Origin: Linyphia triangularis
Taxonomy: Eukaryota; Arthropoda; Arachnida; Araneae; Linyphiidae
Reading direction: 5' to 3'
NCBI GenBank assembly: GCA_963978545.1
Contig: OZ021723.1
Span: forward strand, 48,996,569 to 49,060,568
Length of the DNA stretch: 64,000 nucleotides
Positions 1 through 12,501 of the stretch are shown piece after piece (position 1 is the first letter of the stretch; every line of letters begins with the position of its first letter). The notes beneath the pieces were generated by a model. The model did not search any database and had not been told where the DNA came from. It worked only from the letters and a program-made list of their open reading frames with translations. The position numbers and the translations under genes are program-made.

Positions 1-720
1 ATAAAAAACCACCCTCCAAAGAAGTCATGAAAATAGGCATAAGTTACCAGACTACTACCTTAAATGCATACTATTTGTATCTGGATTTAGTACCCTGCCT
101 TTATATACTGATATCGAATTGGTACTTGGAAGTATGACAACTGCTTCTGATGCCGAAATATTTTACAATTTTGTCAAATCGATGGCATCAAATAATTCGA
201 AATAGACAATAATTATGTTAATAAATACTGTTATTATAGTGTTTATTATTCTACAAAAAGTATCCGATTTGATAAACTTATCTTTACATTCCAAAATCGT
301 TACAAAAAACTTGTCATCTAAATTTGGGGACATTATGGTTAGAAAACCTGTCAATTTAGGATTTTTTAGTAAAAAATTCTTCAATTTGAGTACCTATATA
401 TTAGATGAAACTTGATATCATCAGTTTCACTAGGTGGTAAAACCACGTAGTTAGATATGCATATTCAGTTAGATATGCACTGGGGGATCATCGAATGGCA
501 ATAATTGGATTACACTGGCTAGGTAAGTAACTTATATTTTGTACTTTGTATATATTTAATTTATGTTATTTTGTTACTATATTTGGTTATTTATGTTTGC
601 GTACTGTTGGTTTTTATAAAATTTGTCAGCTTGCATTATGTATTGCATTTTTCCAGCATGATTGCCAAACGCTGTGTCAACTTTGTATATTGAATTGTAT
701 TATGTATATTGTATTGTATA
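1..720. other. A+T-rich sequence without a recognisable gene
   Basis: I see no coding exon here. There is a short direct repeat of TTAGATATGCA near 452-479 and alternating T/A-rich text. Open frames on both strands are short and low-complexity and show no recognisable domain. Confidence 0.5.
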
Positions 721-800
721 ATCCTGTAACTATTGTATATTGTGTGTATGTTCCTGTAACTATTCTATATTGTATGTATGATCCTGTAACTATTGTATGC
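721..800. repeat. 30-bp tandem repeat, about 2.7 copies
   Basis: TCCTGTAACTATTGTATAT-type units start at 721, 751 and 781, which is an exact 30-bp period with a few substitutions. It is a short minisatellite. An AATAAA signal follows at about 921, so the stretch could lie in a transcript 3' end, but nothing else supports that. Confidence 0.75.
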
Positions 801-1465
801 AAATTATTTTCTATTTCTATATACGTGTATATATATATTTACTCGGCCAATCCTGTTGGGCGCTTGTTGTTGGTCTTAAAATTTGTATTTATATTTGTTA
901 CCTAATCTAACAGAATGTGAAATAAAGACATTTAAAATTCATCTCCGTGTTAAAGGAACATTTGGATTAGATCAGAAGTATAAGAAAATTTAGAATGCAC
1001 CTGAAACATTTGAGTAAAACCTAAGACAATTAATGATTTGCTACTTTAAAATGAAACATGTTTGGAAATTATAGAAAAGAAGTAGTGGAAAAGAAATGTG
1101 TCTTTGTAGAGCTTGAGACCGCTCTTGGTTTTGTAATTTCCTACTATCCCCCACAGTGTAATTAGAAGTCAGTTTATGCCTGTTAAAAGATCCTCCTAAC
1201 TTTTCCTGGTAAATAGAAAAGCGTGTTTATGTTGGGTGGAAGAAAAATTAAAATCAACCCTCTGTGTCTTTATACTACTCTTACAAATATCACAACAGAG
1301 CACTTTGGTAGACACATAAAAGGGTTCATCTGTTGAAAACATAACAAATTGCTTAGGGCTACCCCATTTGACGGTATCTGGTAATGTATGGTTATTAAAA
1401 TATGTTACTTTCAAAAGCAATGCCTCCATTGTATGTATGATAAAGTGATAATAGATATCCTTCAA

Positions 1466-4400
1466 ACTTCCTTAATAGGAAAGGAAAATGTTCATAACAG
1501 GCCTCACAATAGTTCAAAGTAAATTAAACTTGTACTTTTTATAACAATTATGAACCCCTGACTAAAAACTAAAATAACCCATTTTCTTTTTATAAATATT
1601 AAGTGACCAAAATACTAAAAAAAAAAAAAAAAAAAAAAAATACTTAGGAAATAATATTTGATTAGTGCCCTTGTTTAATTATTTAAACGTCAAATATCTG
1701 CTTCGCATTATCTTAAACCGTGTCTTCGTGGCCCTTAAATATTCCATGGAATGTTATGAACTTATATTAATACAATGGTTTTAGTTAAATGTTTTAGAAA
1801 TAACATACTGGTATCGATGTAAAATATTAATAATTTTTTTTAGCCTCAATTAATTATCAGAATCTCTGTATGAAATATGCCTATCTGTATGAAATATGCC
1901 TAAATGATTCACTTCAATAATATTTGATACGATCAATATATTTTATAATAGTAAAGGTTTTATAGGGGTATAAATTAGTGACAACGCACAACACGCAGTA
2001 GTGTTTCATTTCGGTGAAAATCTTAGGTAAAAATATACACTCATGATTTTCATATTCATAGTTTAAAAAGAAGCACCACCTACAAAAAATTCATTCTGAG
2101 CAGAAGCAAATTTACTCAAGTATGTATATAATGCTGAAGCGAAAAATATTCAAATTTACATCGGTAATGCTTTAAATGGTAAACTGTATGTGGTGAAGTG
2201 GCATTGGGATGAGTGTTCTCACCCAAGACACTTCAACCCCTTTTAAGTGTTTTTGAATTAATTTGTGAGGTTTTGATTTTGTGAGGTTTAATTTTGTGTG
2301 GTTTTAATTGTGTTTGCACTGGTGGTTGATGACTCAGTTTAAAAGTAAAGGGTCTGGTACACCCTACTGTCCTCTGCCTCGTTAAAACCAGATGTTTTGG
2401 GGGAAAGAGTTGTGTTAGGGGATTTTTGTCGGTCTGGGCTGGCTTAGAGGGGATGCAAGTCGGATATATTTCGATGCTGAATGTCAAGCGGGATGTGTTT
2501 ATATGACGGAGGTCAGAGAGGTGAATTTCGCAACGAAACCAATAATCGCCTGGCCGGGCAAAAAGGGTTCAGCCCTGATTGCTTGTAGGCGTAGGTTATG
2601 GTCCAATGAAGGGCACAGAATCTATAGCAAAGCTGGTAGCGCACCAATTGCATTCTGACCAAGTTTTTAAAAGCTGGTACAACTCTGAAAAATGGTGATT
2701 TCACAACCCTCTCTGCTCTGCCTACCTTGTCTACCAACAGGTGCGTGGGGGACGCAACGATCTCGCTCTGACCGGCTAACTCTAGGGTAGAGCCCTGTGA
2801 TGATGTATTCCTGCATGAACGGGTAAGTCCTTCTGGCATTCGTTCTCGCTTGCACAGTAAATCCGCAAAGGTTTAATTAGTTTAAAATTAATTTAAGTGT
2901 TAATTTACTTTAAGTTTGGAGGACAGCTTTTCTTAGTAGAAGAATTTGTGTTCGCGTAGTGAGAAATGGCAACGTTTACTTTCTCAGTAAAATTAAGTTT
3001 AGTTCGATTGTAATTTAAATATAAGTGTGTTTAATTAATTAAATAACTGTCTAGTTTAATAGGTTGACTTAATGTGTATTTGGAAACAGAGTTTAAGTAG
3101 TAGTATGTTCCGATTTAATATTGTTATATGACAATGTCACGAGTCTCTCTCAACCACAGGCGCCGTGCCGCATTTGTGACTATGTATTGTACAAACCATT
3201 GTGTTCTCTTTCGCATTAATTTACAGTATTCAAATTAAATTATTTAATTTAACCTCAAACTGGACTCTTTCTTTGTAAGAGAATCGTTCTTGGGTGCGGG
3301 ATGTTCATTTCCCTTACAGGTAGGGTTCTGTTGCTGTCAATGCTGTCGTTGGTTCAGGTAGAGTGGTTTATTGTACTTAGGTCGAGAATTTAACTTAATG
3401 TGGTGTAACTTATTGATAACCCTTGTTTTCAACGAACCTTGCCCCAACACATCCGTAAGATTTGGCGCTTTAACTTAAAACACAACGCAAACTGTCAGGA
3501 AACTATTAATTGGTTAATTAATTTAATCTATACGCATTTTTGGGCTAAAGGGAGCGGGCGTCACCTTACGACACTGTAAAACTATTTTATTTAAAAAAAA
3601 AAATTTTTTGCATAAGAGTACACTTATTTAGAAGTACATCGTTGTTTAAAGCTGCTAATTTTTTTTTTTTTAACTTGGTGTCTCGAAAGTGGCTCCCAAC
3701 CTTTAAGAAAGAGCATCTTGAAATTCATAGGTCACAAAAGATTGAAACTATTTGCACATTTATTGGATAAGCAATACAATTTAATATCATTTTCATAAAA
3801 GTACGTGCAGTTTCACTCTAGTGTGGCCAACGGTTTTTAAGATGTTAATTTTTAAACAAATAAGAGTAATTTTTTGGACAGACTGTGCGTTATTCAGAGC
3901 GTTGTTCAAATATAATTACGTTCCTCAATGTTAACGTTCACAGCATTTTCAAATCTCCATAATTTATACACCATTAATTAGTAACCCACTGCATTTTTTC
4001 CTCCTGCTCTTTTTAATGGTGTAAAGTTTTGTGAAGATGTAAGTCTTTCTTTTTACTAGGTAGTAGTTAAAACGAAGATAAATTTTTTCATAAAATTCTA
4101 ATGGGCTTCAAAAATTCCCTGAACATTTTCTTTAAATTTGAATATGAATATGAATTGCATTATCTTCATCTTTAACTTAAAATAAATACACTTTATAAAT
4201 AAATTTAAATATTATTCAATCCTAAAATGTAATTTAAGTTTTGAAAAACCAAAAAATATAAGTATAATTACTTAAATTTACGCATAATCCAACGTTATTC
4301 AAGTCATTAAGTTGTAAAATTACTTTATAGTAAGGGTTTAATTTTTGTTATATAGAATCAGTTGTTTTAGTTAAAATGTAAAAAACTAACTTATATAAAC

Positions 4401-5460
4401 AGCTCTTTATAACTACAAATAAATATCTTGTCGATGTTTTTGGGAAAAAATTAGACATGTGAGAACTGTTACCGTGCAAGAACGTGTAACGTGTTTTTAA
4501 ACTACAACGCCATCGGGCCATATGTGACGCGTAATTATGCTTTTTGCTGTCTGCTGGCTGGGCAGAAAAAAAATATGTCAATTGTTTAATATAAAATTAA
4601 TGTATACATAATTATATCCAAAATGCTATATATTACTATCTAAAAGTCCAGCCAGAGTAATTAATCTATTAATTTTACTAAAATTATGCATTAATCTCTC
4701 AATGATATATTTTTAAAATGCTTAATTATAATTATTACATATCTATTAATGGTAGAAATAAATTCTGAATTTATCTCTTTTCTCATTACATTACCGGTTG
4801 TAATAAAATATTCTGGCAACTGTTATTCTAGAGGTATCGTGGGATTTTTAGAGAACTATAAATTAAATCTTAGTCAAATCCAATGTCTTTTTTTTTTTTT
4901 TTCTTTCTGCACTGATCTAAATCTGTTAATATTAGTTTTAACATAGGATTGAAATGGTAAAATAATTATGCAATGATTTTCCTACCTCATAAAGAGAACT
5001 TAGAATTTCTATTGCAAAGAAAATACAGTTTAAAAGAGAGTTTGTAAACTTTTAGAATGCATTTTCATATGTGATTGTAATAGAAGCTTTTTATTCAGGA
5101 AAAAAGACAAAATATATTTTAAAGGTAGTCAGAAATCCAAACACATTTTTATGTAAAACTTACTTATAACTAACTTATTTAGAAAAAAAAACAAGCAATA
5201 CCTTTCTTGATATTTCAGTTCCAATTTTCTGTTCAAATGAATGTGTTTGCTGATAAAAACTATGTTTCGCAGACACAAGCTACGTGTAGAAATAAGTTAG
5301 TGCTATTTAAAAATTGAATAATAAATTTAAATGCCTATGTAGGAATTTTGCAACCTGCACTGCAGATAACCCAAAATCAAGTATTTTAAATTACTAAGAT
5401 ACTCTAAGTGTGAAGGAAAATTTGAGTCTTTAGTAAAAGAAGAACATCAGAGTCTTATAG
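1466..5460. other. Noncoding stretch with a more complex island at about 2230-2870 and 3130-3480
   Basis: Most of this interval is A+T-rich filler with an (A)n tract at about 1619-1640. The parts at about 2230-2870 and 3130-3480 are visibly richer in G+C and CpG, and open frames occur on the minus strand, but no domain is recognisable. These parts may be an old repeat or part of an LTR. The text CCCCAACACA followed shortly by TTTGGCGC at about 3453-3470 resembles an LTR end next to a primer-binding site, but no partner LTR is visible. Confidence 0.3.
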
Positions 5461-5486
5461 ATTCAATGTCTCAAAAAACAACTAAA

Positions 5487-5886
5487 CATTGTAAGAAAAA
5501 CGCCAAGTAAAATGGTCAGCCAGACAAAGTTATGAAATCTAATTACTGTCAACAAATAGCCGCGTTCAATTTCTTTGAGATACTTAAAAACAATGCACTG
5601 AATCGGGTTTATTGGGAGGAATTCCCAAAGGTAATCAGAACTTGGCAAGCTAGAGTTATTTCGGAATAATCTCATTTCATATGCTTGAGCTACTTTGTAC
5701 CCATTGCACCGAATTGAGATTAATTTTATAAAACCTCTAAACTGCCAAGTACTGATAGCCGTTGATGATTCCTCCTTTGTAATCCCAATTTTGTTCATTT
5801 TGTACAAGTAACCCAAAGAAATCACACGAAGCCGCTTGGTGGCAAATAATAGATTTCATTACTTTTTCTGGCTAAGCATTTTACTT

Positions 5887-5900
<14 letters not shown>
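5487..5900. repeat. Imperfect inverted repeat with about 250-bp spacer
   Basis: The reverse complement of about 5487-5575 aligns with about 5832-5900, sharing for example TAGATTTCAT and CATTTTACTTG, with a T-rich run at the inner end of the pair. The right arm belongs to the tandemly duplicated unit that follows. An open frame on the minus strand (5463-5825, 120 aa) runs through the spacer and has no recognisable domain. Confidence 0.5.
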
Positions 5901-5922
<22 letters not shown>

Positions 5923-7982
5923 GATATCAATTATTTTTCTTGCTTTTATTATGTTCTACATGAGTACGATACGATCGATGTATGTTTTAGTGGGATTAAT
6001 CATATCGCTTTAAACACAAAATGGCGTACCCGATAACACCGTTAGATTCACATATGACTCTCTGTATTGAGAGCTACAATAAATATCATGATTCAATATT
6101 GTAGAAAGATTTTGGTTTGCAATCCGAAACTTTTTCGTTTATTTCAAATAGAAATCATCCTAACCACACTAAGAACAAAATGTTTATAATTAAAAATCTC
6201 TACCTTCTAGTTATAGTCTGAGAGGCGACTGCAAGTTATGGACCCCATCGAACATCATTCTAAAACTCACAAGGAATGAAGAGAATTACCTACCGATTAA
6301 GAATCACTTGGTCTACCGAACCGTATTTGGCCGGAACTGTCAGGCAAACCAATCAAAAGTGCAGTTTTTGGGTACCAAAATACCTCATCGAACATCACTC
6401 TGAAATTCACAGAGAATGACCTACCGAGTAAGAATCACTTGGTCTGCCGAACTACATTTGGCCGGAACTGTCTGGCAGACCAATCCGAAAGTTCTGTTTT
6501 CTGGGTACAGTGCGCAAAAAAAGAAAAAAGAAAAAAAAATCCGAGTGATGGCTTAATCTTCGGTTCTAATTGTTGTAGAATCTTGAGGTTTGCTTAAAAT
6601 TGTTTTGCTTACGATTATTTATATATTTTTTTTTTCTTAGGGTGTTGTTTACTATGTAAATTCAACTGAATCTTTTGTATCTTTGAAAATTTCAATACGA
6701 ACCCTATTTTTTATTTTCATTCGATTTAGAACTCATGGTTTACCCTAAAAGCAATATTCAGTTCATTGTGTTGAGAAACACGTCACTTATGAGCATATAA
6801 GCTTAGGTCGATCTTCAAGGCAAATCTCAATAAAAAGATGCACATTTTAATCTCCTACTTTAAAGCAGGGAAAAATGGAAATTTTGCGTGCTTCAAGACG
6901 GTGTGTTTAAGGATGTCATAAAAATACATCAATTAGTCTAAAATTACGCATGAATTGTTTGAATTTACAGTGTCATTTTTAAATAATAGATTAATACAGA
7001 ATCAGCAAAATGTCTAAAAAATTACATACTTTGTAAAAAATAGGTTAAAAATATGCCAACTTCGCACGAAATAAATTAAATACTGGAAACTACAGGGTGG
7101 CCCGCATAAAATAGGCCCCAGATTATTTTCAAAACACAAGTTTGGAATTACGTTTGACAATTTGAAACCCTGGTCCGCCATCCTTCATAATTACAGAAAT
7201 ATAGCATATACAACCGTTGATCATAAAATTGATAAATACAAAATTTAGACATTGGTAAACAGTAGTTTTGCATACTGTACCTAAAAATTACACTTTCGGA
7301 TTGGTCTGCCGCACAGTTTCTGCCAGATGCGGTTCGGCAAAGTAAGTGATTCTTACTCGGCAAGTAATTCTCTTTATTCCCTGTGAATTTCCGAATGATA
7401 TTCGATGAGGTATTTCGGTACCCAAAAACTGCACTTTCGGATTGGTTTGCCGGACAGTTCCGGCCAAATGCAATTCGGCAGACCAAGTGATTTTTATTCG
7501 GTCGGTAATTCTTTTCATTCTCTGTGAATTTCAGAGTGATGTTCGTTAAATTATTTTGGTTCCCAAAATCTGCTTTTCGGACACTTCCGGTTAAATGCGC
7601 TTCGGGAGACCACGCGATTATTAGTCACAAGCATAACTCTACATTCATTATGAGTTTCAGAGTGATGTTTGATGGGGTTTCGCTTGCTTGAAGTCGCTTC
7701 TCAGTCTATTATAACTTCAGTACAAAAACGTGCCAGTATATTGTAAAAAATAAATAATAATTAAAAGTAATTTGGACGTAAAAAAAAACAAAACAAAAAA
7801 AACATTTGCTTTATATGCTAAATTGGACTACTAGCTGTATATACCAATAATAAGTATAGAAAAATCTGTGTTTTAAAAGAACTTTCGCCATAAGTTAGAA
7901 ATTTAAGATCTTTTGTTTATTTTGTACAAGTAACCTTAAAGAACTTGTATGCTGCCACTTGGCGGCAAACATTAGCTTTCAT

Positions 7983-8013
<31 letters not shown>

Positions 8014-8500
8014 GCAATGACTAGTTGTTTTTTGGAAGATATCAATTCTTTTTGTTGCATTTTTATGTAACAATTGAGTGGGATACTGTCGATGGATATT
8101 TTAGAGTGAATTATCTTATCGTCGGTCTAAGCGCAAAATGGCGTAAACCACAACACCATTAGATTCATATACTACTCTTTGTATTAAAAGCAACATTAAA
8201 TATCATGATTCAATATTGTAGAGAGATTTAGGTTTGCAATTCAATTCATTTTCTTAAAGTAGAAATCCTCCATAATCTTCATATTACAAAATATGTACCG
8301 ACTAACTTGAGTACAAAAACATGCAATTCGTAATGAAAAATAAGTAATAATAGAAATTAATGCAAACAAGCAAAATACTTACTTTATATGCTGAATTGAG
8401 GATTACCAGCTTCACATACGAATAAGTATATTTATTAAAAAAATGCGTTTTAAAACAGCTTTCGCTTTAAGTTTGAAGTGTAAGACTTGTTATTATTTTA
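5791..8500. repeat. Host tandem duplication of about 600 bp; first copy interrupted by a foldback element
   Basis: Copy 1 is 5791-6213 plus 7709 to about 7905. Copy 2 is about 7911-8500. Shared landmarks in order are TTTTGTACAAGTAACC, a (T)n tract at 5889-5919 and 7985-8013, AAATGGCGTA, a CATGATTCAATATTGTAGA stretch, GTACAAAAAC and CTTTATATGCT. Copy 2 lacks the 1.5-kb insertion and reads directly from a GACTAAC-like site into TTGAGTACAAAAAC, so it preserves the approximate empty site. Confidence 0.75.
6216..7706. mobile_element. TA-flanked foldback element, small family member
   Basis: The left end reads GTCTGAGAGGCGACT (from 6216). The reverse complement of the right end reads GACTGAGAAGCGACT (to 7706). 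Both are directly flanked by TA (6214-6215 and 7707-7708), as expected of Tc1/mariner-type target duplication. Inside the ends are tandem modules of about 130-140 bp containing CACTTGGTCTGCCGAA and TTGGCCGGAACTGT-like text: two in the left arm (about 6330 and 6469) and three in the right arm, inverted (about 7313, 7454 and 7582). The central 6510-7260 has no coding sign, so the element looks non-autonomous. A single CAGGGTGGCCCGCATAAA at about 7095 resembles a mariner end and may be a nested fragment. The same terminal motif bounds the much larger element at 53286-62066. Confidence 0.75.
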
Positions 8501-8667
8501 AGAGAACTTTTAACAACTTTTGGTTGGACAGTCGTTAAGCTATCAGGAAGTGCTTTTCCAAACCAACCAGAGACTTTGAAACTTTATTTTAAACTGAAAA
8601 TGGTTTTCTAACTCAAAGGTGAAACACGTGCCTCCAGAACTTTCATAAGAATGCAATTTAATTGAAA

Positions 8668-9250
8668 AACTAGGAGTGTGAAACATCGCACAACTTTCAA
8701 GTATTCTATATAACATTGGTAATTGCAGTAAAATTTCACATGGTGTTACTTACCATTTTCGAATTTTTCTTATTTGAATAAAAATTGCCAGTTTGGCATT
8801 TTTTTTGGCAATAATTTTTACAAAAAAAAAATTTAAAAAAATGCAAGATTAGGGATTTTATTCGATTAACCTTACATGGTCCTTGTGTGTGCATGAAACG
8901 TAAAAAAATTCATAGTCGATGGCCGATGCTCAAGGGCAGAGAGCTCTGTGTTAAAGGCCCTCGTTTTTCAACTTTTTACATTTTTATCGCATTTTTAGGG
9001 AAATTTAGGAGGTGGGAATGTTTAGAACAACTTCTGAGGCATTATTACAGCGTTTTTGATCAAAATCGTTAGAACCGTTTTTTAGTAATTACTCAAAAAC
9101 ATGATTTTTCAAAGGCAGACCTTATGCGCTTACGCGATTTTGATGAAAACTTTAATCGTAGGTCCTTATGCCACCACGAACATTGTAGGTCAATTTGTTC
9201 GAGAGTTATGCTGACCACGTTCACGCAGACACAAAGACAGACATTTTTTC
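8668..9250 (+). repeat. Dispersed repeat copy A
   Basis: From GTGTGAAACATCG through TTTGGCAATAATTT to GGGCAGAGAGCTCTGTGTTA (about 8670-8952) it parallels 52292-52580 in the same orientation. Copy A extends further and ends with CACGTTCACGCAGACACAAA text (about 9217-9236). The type is unknown. No reverse transcriptase or transposase frame is visible. Confidence 0.6.
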
Positions 9251-9528
9251 TAGATCATTTTTTTAATTTAGGGTGTTCTAAAACGTGGAGAAATGAAATA
9301 AAAATCAATTTTTTTTTTATCCAATGCTATACTTTTATTACCCTATGTATATATATGGGTAAATCAAAGTATAAAGTAAATTTTACTTTTTTCTAGCTAC
9401 ACTGGTGTAATTGTTTAATTAAAGTATCAAAGTCACTTCTTAAAACTAAGCGAAAGAGTAATATCTAAAATCCGTTGACCCCTTTTAATCAGTCATTACC
9501 CGGGCTAAAATTCCCACCTTCTTAGATC

Positions 9529-9757
9529 ATTTCTGGACCCTCGTACTCATTAATTCATACAAAAGGCTCTTACTTTCATCAGTCTGAGAGGAATAAAAAA
9601 ATAATGGTCTAAATATCTTCCAGCGTATAAACTGTAGTCCTAATTTAAATGTCCAAATATCAGGATCATTTCAGGGGAGCACAGACCCTCGTACCCATCA
9701 AATAATACAAATGGCACTTCCTCTAATCAAACTGAGAAGAATAAAAAAGAAGGGTAA
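9529..9757. repeat. Two-copy direct repeat, period about 138-150 bp
   Basis: About 9529-9605 and 9667-9757 share ACCCTCGTAC, an ACTTxCxxTxATCA segment and GAGAAGAATAAAAAA-like text. They sit in otherwise unassigned sequence between 9410 and 11177, in which I see no gene. Confidence 0.55.
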
Positions 9758-11177
9758 AACAAATCATCAAATAGTTTTGGTTGTAGCCCAGGCTAAAGTT
9801 TTGGTCACAACTTCGCGAAGAAGAAGAACAAAATTCTGGTGACTTCGGCGATTTTCAAAGGATTTTTTTTACCATGTTCCCATCTTCAATGTTAACAATT
9901 ATGTTTGATATTTGTTGTCTTGTCACTGGGGCATCATGATGGCAAAAAATCAGGATTTTAACTATGATAGATGTTGAACTCTGAGGGGTCTAAAACGGGC
10001 TTATGCTCGGTCAACGTAATAAACACATGTATGTCTGCTACTTTGACATCGGACTTGGTGGCTGAACACTGCCTTTCCTAGATTTCAAGGATAGAATCAT
10101 CCGCTTTCAAACATGATAGTTTAAAACTATTATGACATTAAAAGTGGTACTTCCACAAAAATCTGCAACCTGCAAATATTAATATCAAAAAACAGTTTCG
10201 GACTTCTTACAAAAATATAGTAGAAACACTGCTTTACAAAGAAAATATTATAAAACAAGTTGGTGTGAAGAAGTCACTGCAACTCATAAGCAACTTCTAA
10301 AACGTCTGTGATGCGGTAAGTGAATTCCAGATATGACAATACCAAATACAGTTTGGCGACATTAAACGATTAAAACTACCATTATTAAGTTGTTGACAAA
10401 TGACAAAAAAAGCTTTGACAATCTGGTGAGTTTAAAAAAAAAAAAAAATGTAGCGAGAAAACAATAATAGACAGCGGATATCAACAAATCAATGAATATT
10501 TCCAATCTGATGTCATTATGTGCAGTCAAGATGTGAACTTTCCATAGAATTACCATATAATAGTTCTGGTAGTCAAATCTTATAGCGATTCTGGTTTAAT
10601 CTCTAGGTTGAATTTTATGTGATCGTATAATAATATTTTCTAAAACTTCAAATTGATGAATGTATCATGAATTTTGAATGTATCATGGATTTCAAAAGTG
10701 ACTTCCCATATCCATAACAGTACTTTTAAATGTTACTTGTAGTTAAAATTCTTGATGCGAATTTTCATTTGACGAATTGTAAGTTTTTAGAATTTATATA
10801 GTCTTGTCTCGGAATATAGACCACAAACCGATAAACCAATATCCCAGATAGAACTTGTAGTTAAACCAATATTGACCAATGCAGAAAATAGTGAATACGG
10901 ATCACTCCTTGCCGAAACACGAGTATCGTTTCAAAATACATAATTTAAAAAAAAAAAAAAAACATGCCAAAAACTTCCCAAAATAGATTTTCTTTCCTTC
11001 CTTTCTTATGAATAAAATATATCAACTTTAAAACTGTGCTTTAATATTCCAAAACTTTCTTTATATGTTAACCAACAAGGGGCGAGATTGACCAATACCG
11101 ATTATAACGACCGGTTTACAACGGTCCACATCAGGATTGGCTAATGTCTAGAGATAATGGCCAGTGTTTTTGTGCTA

Positions 11178-12345
11178 CATAGTTGGAAAAAACGTTAAGG
11201 CCAATTGAAAAATTTCATTGTTCGTACAAATGCATATATAAATTTTATGCAAATTCAAACTTAATACAAAAAATTATAGTTCTAATTATGTTGTACAAAA
11301 ACATTACAAAAATTGTAATTGTTTTTCATTTAAATGTTGCTTTTTTTCTTTTATGCCCACAGAAGGCTGGAGAAAATATTAAGGCCACACGCAAAATTAT
11401 GTATAAAACTGCTAATAATCCAAAAACTTTCCCTTCTTTTCAATTGATTTAATTATTCTCATTGTCATTGAATCCGAAAGTGTTTTCAACCTGTCTTTTG
11501 AGAGCTGTTCCAGCTGTTTACAATAGCCATTTTCAATTCCTATTTGGTGTTGTAAGTTTTACCATTTACATAAATATCACGCCCCATAATGCACCATGAA
11601 TTTTCTGTTAGATTCAGGTCAGGACTTCTTGACGGCCACTCAAGCATTTGGATATGATTTGCTTCGAGCCAGAAATTTTATGGAGCTTGAATTGTGAATA
11701 GACACATTGTTCTGCTAAAATATGTATTCTCCAGATGTTATCCAAAATTCCTCCGACAAATAAATATTTTGCTAAAATGTCTTGATAGGCTTCCGAATTT
11801 CTCTTTGTTTTCAGTTATGAAATTAGTGCTGTTCCGTTACCAGTAATCCCTCCCTAAATCATCAAGGAGCCACCACCAAACTTCAGTTTAGAAAAAAAGA
11901 AATGTTTACTCAGAAGATCAGGTCAGTAGTGAAAGTTATTAATATCAGTCTTAGTTCTGCTTAATCTTTTAGCTATATCCCAAGAACTTAAACCACATTT
12001 TTTAAAACTAAGGATCTTGTTCAATTACAGTTAATTTCTTACCTCCCCCATTTTCATAAATCTTTAAATTATTCTCTAGCATTTCCTTAATCGTCTACGT
12101 AATTTGTTTGAGCAACTCCGCAGACTACTATAATGCTACAACAAATAAATAACATGAAAAAAACTATAAATTTGAGTTTGGCCCTATAATTTTTTTCAGG
12201 TTTTCGCATGTTTAAAAAATCATTAACATTTTAATTTTAAAAGTAACTCAATTTCTACATTGTGTTGAATTTGCATGAAGTTCCAATAAGTAGTTGGGGA
12301 AATAATGAAGTTTTTCACTTGGCCTTACAGCTTTTTCCAGCATTG
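11178..12345 (-). mobile_element. Tc1-like transposon remnant with IR/DR-type ends
   Basis: The left end (11178-) and the reverse complement of the right end (to 12345) share TTGGAAAAAACGTTAAGGCC / CTGGAAAAAGCTGTAAGGCC-type text and continue similar for about 100 bp. Both ends are flanked by TA (11176-11177 and 12346-12347). A second, internal copy of the motif occurs on each side: CTGGAGAAAATATTAAGGCC at about 11367 and, inverted, around 12170-12205. This gives the outer-plus-inner direct-repeat layout known from IR/DR Tc1-like elements. The transposase inside is broken. The LTR retrotransposon begins 156 bp beyond the right end. Confidence 0.8.
11470..12060 (-). pseudogene. Tc1-like transposase, frameshifted and internally deleted
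   Basis: On the minus strand, going downward from 12060, four blocks in different frames look like an IS630-Tc1-mariner transposase. First is an HTH-like block (KKLTVIEQ, then LSSWDIAKRLSRTKTDINNF). Second is a KFGGGSLMI-GGITGNG block (about 11840-11889). Third is a decayed form of the QDNA-type block. Fourth is the C-terminal [15 protein letters not shown] followed by [13 protein letters not shown] (about 11545-11642). The SPDLN-x2-EN motif holds the usual last catalytic acidic residue of the DD34E family. Several frameshifts and stops separate the blocks, and sequence between the HTH and the catalytic core is missing. It is not functional. Confidence 0.85.
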
Positions 12346-12496
12346 TACTGAGAATGGTCTGTCTTAATGTCTTAAGGCTTCTTTTGCATAAATAAAGAAT
12401 GGAAGCTACAAAACAAATTGGATTGTAACCGTCACTTTTATATTGGGATGCATAAAATACGGATTTCCAACCCCATAGAAGATGGTAACAAATTAA

Positions 12497-12501
12497 CAAT
12501 C
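12497..12501. repeat. Target-site duplication CAATC (left)
   Basis: CAATC abuts the 5' LTR, and the same 5 bp follow the 3' LTR at 21620-21624. A perfect 5-bp duplication fits integrase-mediated insertion and marks the exact borders of the retrotransposon. Confidence 0.9.

Noticed and set aside
2513..2839. 108-codon minus-strand frame in a GC-richer block
   Set aside because: Overlapping frames are open in other phases too, composition is not protein-like along its length, and no domain is recognisable.
3440..3470. LTR-end/primer-site-like text CCCCAACACA...TTTGGCGC
   Set aside because: No matching second LTR, target duplication or retroelement coding sequence found nearby.
5463..5825. 120-codon minus-strand frame
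   Set aside because: Its start lies in the tandemly duplicated repeat and its end in the inverted arm; no domain is recognised, so it is more likely chance within repeat DNA.
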